From assembly GCA_026713285.1 (NCBI GenBank), contig JAPOOT010000289.1, positions 1-45,279 of the forward strand: DNA of 45,279 nucleotides. The letters run 5' to 3'. Shown here piece by piece: positions 39,928 to 45,279 of the stretch. The stretch comes from Gemmatimonadota bacterium. Its GTDB lineage: Bacteria > JAAXHH01. Under the pieces are notes generated by a model. It saw nothing but the letters and a program-made list of their open reading frames with translations. It searched no databases and was not told where the DNA came from. The first letter of the stretch is position 1; each line of letters begins with the position of its first letter. The position numbers and the translations under genes are program-made.

Positions 39928-41082
39928 CTATTCCTCCACGGCCCGCAAATCCAGCGCCAGATCGCGGAAGCCCCGCACGCGGTGTAGGGTGACCAGGTTG
40001 GTGTCGTGCTGGTTCTTGCCGCCGCGCGCGGTGCGGGCGACGACGAGGAGATCGTCTCCGGAGATGACCTGCGAGGCGTAGCTGAAGGACTCCATCATGC
40101 TCCTGCTCATGGCCACGCATCCGGCCTGGAACCAGTTGAGGGCGTCGAGGCTGTACATCAGCATCAGGATGCGCCGCTCGTTTCCCGGCGGTCCGCTGAA
40201 ACCGATTCGCCGAAGGGGTTCCCGGTCCTGCCACGGGTTCGTGGACAGGGTTGCCGTGGTCCAGTAAAGGCCGCCTTTGTCGTCGTGGACGATCTGGAAC
40301 TTGCACTGGGCGCCCGGCATGGGATGGAACTGGAGGAAACGGTAGTCGAGGTTCCGACCGTCGTCCTCGACCCGTCCGATTGATGCCAGGCTCGACGTCG
40401 AGTGGCCGTCGACGATCGTGCGCATGATCATCCGGATCTCGCCGTCCACCAGCACGATGTTGCCCTCCAGGAAGCTGTCGGCCGGCACCTTGTCCTTCAG
40501 GCTTTCGGGGTATTTCCGCTGCGAGAGCACATCGGGGATACCGGGGAACCGGACGTGGTTGGACATGCGCCAGGCCGCCGGATCCAGGAGGTCTTGTGAC
40601 AGGTCGCCGGCCACCACCAGCGATTTCCAGTCGAAACGGCTGGGCGCGTCGCAGGTCTCGAAGGCGCGGTAGGCATGTCCGTTGTGGATCAATACCGGCG
40701 TCGGCGCGCAGTGGTGCTTCCCTTCGAAGAGCGTGACCGGCCCTTCCCAGGTGAAGCCGCCGTCCCGTGAGCGGCCGATGACGATGTCCCGGCTTTTGCG
40801 CTTGTTTCCGATGAGATACGCGTCGTCCCCGTAGGTCCAGACGGTCGCCCAGATGAAATCCTGGCACGACGCCAGGGTCCACGTTGCGCCGTCGTCGTCA
40901 CTGACCAGTACCTCGGTCTGATCCGGCACGGATTCCTTGAGCGGACTGGGACGGAACCATTCGTAACTGGCCAGCAGGCGCCCCGAGCGCATCCGCGCGA
41001 TCGACGGCGAACCGGCGTATACGTTCTCCGGGTCGGGTGATGAGGCCAGTACCTGGTAGTCTTCGGCGAGCATTCGATTCAT
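39928..41082 (-). CDS. Sialidase-fold (BNR/Asp-box) protein
   Basis: 384-residue six-bladed beta-propeller protein. It has two Asp-box repeats, VSDDDGATWT and RSRDGGFTWEG, and PSIARMRSGRLLASYEW at the start, the blade-1 Arg region of sialidases. No signal peptide, so it is probably cytoplasmic. Relatives are annotated as exo-alpha-sialidase or glycosyl hydrolase; catalytic Tyr/Glu and the Arg triad cannot be confirmed by eye. AGGAGG is well placed before the ATG, and a near-consensus promoter lies 30 nt upstream. It is the first high-GC gene right of the island. Confidence 0.82.
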   Translation of the reverse strand: MNRMLAEDYQVLASSPDPENVYAGSPSIARMRSGRLLASYEWFRPSPLKESVPDQTEVLVSDDDGATWTLASCQDFIWATVWTYGDDAYLIGNKRKSRDIVIGRSRDGGFTWEGPVTLFEGKHHCAPTPVLIHNGHAYRAFETCDAPSRFDWKSLVVAGDLSQDLLDPAAWRMSNHVRFPGIPDVLSQRKYPESLKDKVPADSFLEGNIVLVDGEIRMIMRTIVDGHSTSSLASIGRVEDDGRNLDYRFLQFHPMPGAQCKFQIVHDDKGGLYWTTATLSTNPWQDREPLRRIGFSGPPGNERRILMLMYSLDALNWFQAGCVAMSRSMMESFSYASQVISGDDLLVVARTARGGKNQHDTNLVTLHRVRGFRDLALDLRAVEE

Positions 41083-41118
41083 GTCTAACGACCTCCTGGT
41101 GATTGGGATGGAAACACG

Positions 41119-41147
41119 ATTCTACCCGGCTGCAACGCGCTTGTCAA
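41119..41147 (-). promoter_or_regulatory. sigma70-type promoter for sialidase-fold gene
   Basis: Minus-strand TTGACA (41147-41142), 17-bp spacer, TAGAAT (41124-41119), with start site near 41112 and a 30-nt leader containing AGGAGG. Confidence 0.75.
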
Positions 41148-41249
41148 CGGGAAGGTACCCGCTGGATCCGCTCGAAATCGCGCTACCCATATACGATACG
41201 CGAGCGCGAGATCTTCCCATAGTTCTTTATACGCGGCGCCATATTGCCC

Positions 41250-41279
41250 TTGATCTGAATCGCCCCCGACCTGTATCAT
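41250..41279 (+). promoter_or_regulatory. Probable promoter for molybdopterin oxidoreductase gene
   Basis: TTGATC (41250-41255), 18-bp spacer, TATCAT (41274-41279). Leader of about 70 nt with GGGAGGA before the ATG. Confidence 0.45.
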
Positions 41280-41354
41280 AGAATCGATCACCAGGACAAC
41301 CATTCCAGATACGAACAGAGAAAATCGAACCGGGTCCGCCGGGAGGATACACTT

Positions 41355-42536
41355 ATGGCCGGAAAAACCAACCTGTCCCGCAGAGATTTGCTGATCAAGG
41401 GAGGGCTCGCGACGGCCGGCATGGCGCTGCTGCCGTCCCACGTACTGGCCCAGTTGGCCCAACTGGCGCGGGACGAGACGCCCGTGGACTGGATCGATGA
41501 ATTCGGGCCGCCGCAAAGCCCCGATTTCGTCCTGCTGGACTGGAACGGGCTCGAATCTTGGATTACGCCCGTAGACCAGTTCTTCTCGGCGAGCCACTAT
41601 CCCGAGCCCACCGTGGCCGGAGAAGGCTACAGTCTGGAGGTTTCGGGCGCGGTAAGACAGAAACTCAACCTGAGCCTCGACGAAATCAAGTCCATGCCGA
41701 GCAAGGACGTTATCTTCACCCTCGAGTGCTCGGGTAACCGGGGCGTCCCCGTTTTCCGGGGCGGCGTGTACAACGCCCGGTGGACCGGCACGCCGCTGGC
41801 GCCGGTCCTGGAACGGGCAGGGGTGTGGGACAACGGTATCGAGGTGGTATTCTTCGGACACGATGAAGGGGTCGAGAACGTCACGCCAATTCGAAGCGAA
41901 CCGCTGGCGATGAAACAGAATTTCGCCCGGTCGCTTACCACGAAACAGGCGATGGACCCGGACATCCTGCTGGCCTACGAGGTGAACGGACAGACGCTGC
42001 CGCCGAAGCACGGATATCCCCTGCGGCTCATCGTACCCGGCTGGTACGGCATCACCCAGGTGAAGTGGCTGAAACGCATCGAGGTGCGCACCACCCGGTA
42101 CATGGGCAGGTTCATTTCGCGGGATTACGTCACGGTCCGCGAGGAGACCCACAACGGGGAGACCGTCTGGCGACAGGAATCCGTTGGAAAAGGCCGGATC
42201 AATTCCGTCACGGCGCGGGTCACGCGCGTCGGCCCCCTGCACCGGATCTACGGCGCGGTATGGGGCGAACCGCTCAGGGAGGTCCAGGTGCGCATCGATG
42301 ACGGTTCCTGGCAGACGGCCGAAATCATCGAGGGGCTGGACGCGGAACACGCCTGGAAGTTCTGGCGGCTGGACTGGGACAGGCCTTCAGCGGGCGAGCA
42401 CACGATCACTTCCCGGGGCGTAACGACGGGCGGCACGATACAGCCCGCGCCGGACGACCCCTACCTGGCCGGCAAGAAGACATACTGGGAAAGTAACGGC
42501 CAGGTGACCCGGACTATTCAGATCTTCGAAAGCTAG
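41355..42536 (+). CDS. Sulfite-oxidase-family molybdopterin oxidoreductase, Tat-exported
   Basis: 393-residue periplasmic molybdoenzyme. The Tat signal has SRRDLLIKGGLATAGMALLP. The Moco domain shows LECSGNRGVP with the molybdenum-ligating Cys125, and GYPLRLIVPGWYGITQVKWL, a hallmark of sulfite oxidases. The C-terminal Mo-co dimerisation domain runs from about 270 (GRINSVTARVTRVGPLHRIYG). GGGAGGA lies before the ATG. There is no haem domain, so electrons go to a separate cytochrome. The substrate may be sulfite or another oxyanion or sulfoxide. It is followed 17 nt later by an amidohydrolase gene and may share its transcript. Confidence 0.92.
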   Translation: MAGKTNLSRRDLLIKGGLATAGMALLPSHVLAQLAQLARDETPVDWIDEFGPPQSPDFVLLDWNGLESWITPVDQFFSASHYPEPTVAGEGYSLEVSGAVRQKLNLSLDEIKSMPSKDVIFTLECSGNRGVPVFRGGVYNARWTGTPLAPVLERAGVWDNGIEVVFFGHDEGVENVTPIRSEPLAMKQNFARSLTTKQAMDPDILLAYEVNGQTLPPKHGYPLRLIVPGWYGITQVKWLKRIEVRTTRYMGRFISRDYVTVREETHNGETVWRQESVGKGRINSVTARVTRVGPLHRIYGAVWGEPLREVQVRIDDGSWQTAEIIEGLDAEHAWKFWRLDWDRPSAGEHTITSRGVTTGGTIQPAPDDPYLAGKKTYWESNGQVTRTIQIFES

Positions 42537-42553
42537 GGAACGAATCCCGATCC

Positions 42554-43666
42554 ATGGTCATCGATTCCCACGCTTACTGTTTTCCGCCGGGAGACGCGAC
42601 GGCCGGGTACGCGGACGCAGGTGAACACCTCCGCTGGATGCAGGCCGAGCACGCGGTCCACCACCAGCCGGCCTGGCGCGTCCGCGACCGGGCCCCCGCC
42701 TCGTCAGATGCGATCGCTCCCGCTTCGCCCGGGGACTGGTCCACGCTTCCCGACGTGGATTTCCGCGTCGATCATGCCCATGGCCGGGTGGTGTGGACGG
42801 TCGACGGCGAAGACTGCACCAAGCAGTTCTACCCGCCCCACCTGCGCAACCTGGAGTACACCCCCGACGGCCTGATCGCCGAGATGGACTATGCGGGCGT
42901 GGACGCCGCCCTGCTCCATACCAATCCCATGCTGAACCGGGACAGCGCGTTCCAGGCCGAATGCGTCGCCGCATTTCCCGGCCGGCTGTACTCCATGGCG
43001 CCCGTGGACGAGTGGCGAATCGCCGCGGAAACGGACCGGGTGATCGAAGAGATTGAACGGGCCGTGCGCGTTCGCGGGCTGCACGCCGTCAAGTTCAACG
43101 CCACGCTGGCATATCGCGAAAGCGACGAACGCTGGAGCGGTGGCGCCTACCGACCGTTCTGGGACGCCGTGGCCGTCTTGAAGGTGCCGGTGTTCTTCAC
43201 CCTGGGCGCCGGACCCGTGCTCGGTTACCATGCCGACCTGACGCAGGGCTACTTCGACGAAGTCGGCGTGCTCATGGACTGGATGGACCGGTACCCGGAT
43301 TCGGTCTGCAGCATCACCCACGGTTTCCCCTGGCGCATGTTTGTCGAAGGCGACCGTCTCGTCTTGCCGGAGGAACTGTGGAAACCCTACGAAAACCGCA
43401 ATCTCAGCCTGGAAGTCTGCTTCCCCGTGCGCATCGGCGACCTTTTCGACTTTCCCTACAGCGAGGCCCTACCGGCCCTGGAGGAGTTGGTCGGCCGGAT
43501 CGGTAGCGACAGGTTGCTGTGGGGCACGGACATGCCCTTCCAGAACCGGTTCTGCACTTATCGGCAGTCCCGGGACTGGATCGAGAAGTACGCGGGATTT
43601 CTCGGCGAGGCGGACCGTGCCGCGATCATGGGCGGCACCGCCGCGCGTATACTGGGTATTACGTAA
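42554..43666 (+). CDS. Amidohydrolase-2 family metal-dependent hydrolase
   Basis: 370-residue TIM-barrel hydrolase of the ACMSD/amidohydrolase-2 family. It opens IDSHAYCFPPG, ends with LLWGTDMPFQNRF, where Asp is the usual metal/catalytic acid, and has ITHGFPW with the barrel His. The first-strand HxH metal motif is HxY here (His6, Tyr8), so metal binding is probably mono-nuclear or altered. The substrate is unknown. It lies 17 nt after the molybdoenzyme gene and 150 nt before a UxuA-like gene on the same strand, probably one catabolic unit. Confidence 0.85.
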   Translation: MVIDSHAYCFPPGDATAGYADAGEHLRWMQAEHAVHHQPAWRVRDRAPASSDAIAPASPGDWSTLPDVDFRVDHAHGRVVWTVDGEDCTKQFYPPHLRNLEYTPDGLIAEMDYAGVDAALLHTNPMLNRDSAFQAECVAAFPGRLYSMAPVDEWRIAAETDRVIEEIERAVRVRGLHAVKFNATLAYRESDERWSGGAYRPFWDAVAVLKVPVFFTLGAGPVLGYHADLTQGYFDEVGVLMDWMDRYPDSVCSITHGFPWRMFVEGDRLVLPEELWKPYENRNLSLEVCFPVRIGDLFDFPYSEALPALEELVGRIGSDRLLWGTDMPFQNRFCTYRQSRDWIEKYAGFLGEADRAAIMGGTAARILGIT

Positions 43667-43743
43667 CAAAAAGTTGATGTAGCGGGAATCCGGTGTTCTC
43701 GAAAACTGTTATAAGAAGAGTTAACTTTTGTGACACTTTAAGA

Positions 43744-43793
43744 ACCCGGCTCCGGCCCCGCACCCAGCCCCGAGCCCAGCCCCGAGCCCGCAG
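43744..43793. repeat. 12-bp GC-rich tandem repeat in spacer
   Basis: CCCAGCCCCGAG occurs twice in tandem within a Pro-codon-like GC stretch (CCGGCTCCGGCCCCGCA just before). It lies between the amidohydrolase and the UxuA-like gene. Another member of the dispersed spacer repeats. Confidence 0.6.
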
Positions 43794-43816
43794 GTTTACA
43801 TAAACCGGAGGAACCC

Positions 43817-44803
43817 ATGCACGTCGGCACCCAGCAGTTCAGCACATCGGACGAAGACCTGGAGTATCTCGCCCGCCACGGCGTCTTCAACAAGAACGAG
43901 AACAACATCACATTCCACAGGGAATACGGGTGGGATGTGGAGGAACTGGCGGCCAGGAAGGAGAAGTGCACCCGGTTCGGGATCGACATGGAGATGGTGG
44001 CCCTGCCCATCGCCCAGTTCAACGTAGACGGCGGCCAGGTGCCCAATTACATGCTGGGAAAATACGAGGAAGGCGACAAGGAAATCGAATTGGTGTGCAA
44101 CATGGTACGCCAGGCCTCGGAAGCGGGCATCCCGGCGGTGAAGTACTACCTGTGCGAGATGGAGAACCAGCGCACCGAGAGCGATCCGCCCGGACGAGGC
44201 GGTTCGGTCTACAGCACCTGGGACCTGGAGAAGGCGAAGGACCGGCCGCCGCGGTACGACGAACCCGTGACCGCCGAGATGAACTGGGCACGCATCACCT
44301 ACTTCCTGGAGCGGGTGATCCCCGTGGCGACCGAGTGCAAAGTCCGCATGGCCTGCCATCCCTGCGATCCGTGGCTGCCGCCCGGCTATCGCTGCGTGGA
44401 CCGCGTACTCGGCGGCTTCGATGGATTCAAGCGATTCATCGAGATCTGTCCCAGTCCGTACCACGGCATGAATCTCTGCCTGGGCTGCATGGCGGAGAGT
44501 TCGCTCGATCCCCGCAACGAGGTGCCCGACATCATCCGGTACCTGGGCTCGCGCAACAAGATCTTCCTCTGCCATTTCCGCAACATCGTGGGCGGGAGGA
44601 ACAAGTTCCAGGAAGTCTGGCCCGACGAAGGCGTCATGAACATGCATCGGAACATGCAGGCGCTCAAGGAAGTCGGCTATGATCACATGTGCGTGCCCGA
44701 TCACGCGCCCGGGCACAAGGACCCGGACAGCTATCGGCAGGCCTTCGCCTACGAGTTCGGTTACATCCAGGCGATGATCCAGGCCGTGATGGACGAGGGG
44801 TAG
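43817..44803 (+). CDS. Mannonate dehydratase (UxuA)-like TIM-barrel protein
   Basis: 328-residue xylose-isomerase-like barrel. It matches UxuA landmarks: MACHPCDPWLPPGY (His and Asp of the metal site region), GFDGFKRFIEICPSPYHGMN, LCLGCMAES, FLCHFRNIVGG and VPDHAPGH. UxuA dehydrates D-mannonate in glucuronate catabolism; the Cys residues replacing the usual Asp/Thr (HPCDP, LGC) suggest a related sugar acid rather than mannonate itself. GGAGGAA precedes the ATG. No uxuB or kduD is in view. Confidence 0.85.
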   Translation: MHVGTQQFSTSDEDLEYLARHGVFNKNENNITFHREYGWDVEELAARKEKCTRFGIDMEMVALPIAQFNVDGGQVPNYMLGKYEEGDKEIELVCNMVRQASEAGIPAVKYYLCEMENQRTESDPPGRGGSVYSTWDLEKAKDRPPRYDEPVTAEMNWARITYFLERVIPVATECKVRMACHPCDPWLPPGYRCVDRVLGGFDGFKRFIEICPSPYHGMNLCLGCMAESSLDPRNEVPDIIRYLGSRNKIFLCHFRNIVGGRNKFQEVWPDEGVMNMHRNMQALKEVGYDHMCVPDHAPGHKDPDSYRQAFAYEFGYIQAMIQAVMDEG

Positions 44804-44851
44804 GACGCTGTTTGGCCTGGCTTGGGTGATCGGCAGGAGGTGGGTCAAACA

Positions 44852-44877
44852 GCATGGCGATCCAGTCTTCGCCATGC
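44852..44877. terminator. Nine-bp hairpin between convergent genes
   Basis: GCATGGCGA-TCCAGTCT-TCGCCATGC, perfect 9-bp stem. A wider 8-bp pair GCTGTTTG (44807-44814) / CAAACAGC (44846-44853) flanks it. It lies between the UxuA-like gene and the HNH gene. No T-run, so a Rho-linked or bidirectional end is the best guess. Confidence 0.5.
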
Positions 44878-44882
44878 CACGG

Positions 44883-45279
44883 TCAGTTCTGCCACTCGAT
44901 CAGTTGCTGGTCCTGTTTCAGGCGCGCGCGCTGGTGCTGGGCGGCAGTGAAGATGTCTTCCAATCTGGGCGTGTCGACTTCGAGTCCCGGCAGAGCGTAC
45001 CGCGCTTCCATGAAAAACCGGTCCTCCTGCGACGATTGGATCCATGCGTGCCGCCACCATTCAAGCACGCGGTCTCGAGCGTCCGCCATGGCACTGGAAG
45101 AGGGCAGCCGGTCGCTCTTGCTGAGGTTGATGTTGCCGCGGGCCGGCAGCAGGTTCCAGAGATCGTTGTTGCGCCAGCGCGCCCACGGAAAACAGTGGTC
45201 GATGTGCGGAACGGTTTGAATACGCGCTGCGGACCAGACGCAGGTGAGCGCGAATCCGTCATCGCGCAGCTGTTTCGCC
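44883..45279 (-). CDS. HNH endonuclease, 3' part, runs off the window
   Basis: The ORF track shows only the last 68 residues, but the frame is open to the window edge: residues before it read CVWSAARIQTVPHIDHCFPW, then RWRNNDLWNLLPARGNINLS and KSDRLPSSSAMADARDRVLEWW. This is a recognisable HNH nuclease domain (HIDH, with Asn and His-metal loop) found in restriction-associated and mobile HNH proteins. The C-terminal 60 residues (EDRFFMEARYALPGLEV on) are helical. Its 5' part lies beyond 45279. GC is similar to the surrounding genes rather than to the island. Confidence 0.78.
   Translation of the reverse strand, partial: AKQLRDDGFALTCVWSAARIQTVPHIDHCFPWARWRNNDLWNLLPARGNINLSKSDRLPSSSAMADARDRVLEWWRHAWIQSSQEDRFFMEARYALPGLEVDTPRLEDIFTAAQHQRARLKQDQQLIEWQN

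Noticed and set aside
41081-41281. 66-residue plus-strand ORF upstream of the molybdoenzyme
   Set aside because: It overlaps the sialidase-gene promoter and ribosome site on the other strand and has no recognisable sequence.

Overview
This is a GC-rich bacterial chromosome segment (about 63-65% GC in most lines I spot-counted). It has no rRNA, tRNA, integrase, transposase or CRISPR array that I can see. The gene set includes DUF4835/PorD-like exported protein, ThyX, RNase HIII, Rho, a B12-binding radical SAM protein, phytanoyl-CoA-dioxygenase-like oxygenases, a Tat-exported sulfite-oxidase-like protein and a UxuA-like isomerase/dehydratase. This points to an uncultured, probably marine or soil heterotroph, most likely from the FCB superphylum and its neighbours (Latescibacterota- or Poribacteria-like). 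The phylum is an inference. Well-formed promoters of the type TTGACA-N16/17-TANNNT recur in front of genes, so the housekeeping sigma factor reads an ordinary sigma70 consensus.

Layout. 1-5690: a ThDP-dependent enzyme, a repeat-tailed lipoprotein, two short-chain dehydrogenases and a PhyH-like oxygenase (the last three on the minus strand). 5998-8010: thyX and rnhC. 8107-14310: a GH51 arabinofuranosidase followed by two paralogous Tat/lipoprotein sugar-binding proteins and two MalF/MalG-type permeases, a likely pentose-oligosaccharide uptake and cleavage operon lacking its own ATPase. 14372-20770: exported proteins of unknown role, an overlooked 52-residue zinc ribbon, a DUF4835-like protein divergent from a radical SAM protein, and two exported cyclophilins. 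20767-24191: an MFS exporter, a divergent-promoter region filled with degenerate repeats, a small Cys-rich protein and rho with a long leader. 24661-27259: Dpp/Opp-type permeases with large N-terminal extensions. 27498-29206: a tungstate/molybdate-type ABC permease and ATPase without a binding protein. 29416-35720: a PhyH oxygenase, a 1559-residue fusion of a degenerate M28 peptidase domain with an FtsX/MacB-type permease, and a cupin.

35721-39927 is a distinct lower-GC (about 48%) defence/toxin island. It contains a TIR-like effector 5 nt ahead of a minimal nucleotidyltransferase, a truncated HEPN toxin remnant, a vapBC pair whose toxin carries an in-frame stop, and a convergent type II restriction-modification pair whose methyltransferase mRNA is predicted to be leaderless. 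39928-45279 returns to the catabolic background: a sialidase-fold protein, a molybdopterin oxidoreductase, an amidohydrolase, a UxuA-like protein and the 3' end of an HNH nuclease.

Three things stand out: the defence island with two broken toxin genes next to a TIR-MNT pair; the pseudo-peptidase/FtsX fusion with all expected zinc ligands replaced; and widespread short GC-rich degenerate repeats in intergenic spacers, protein tails and one in-frame insert.
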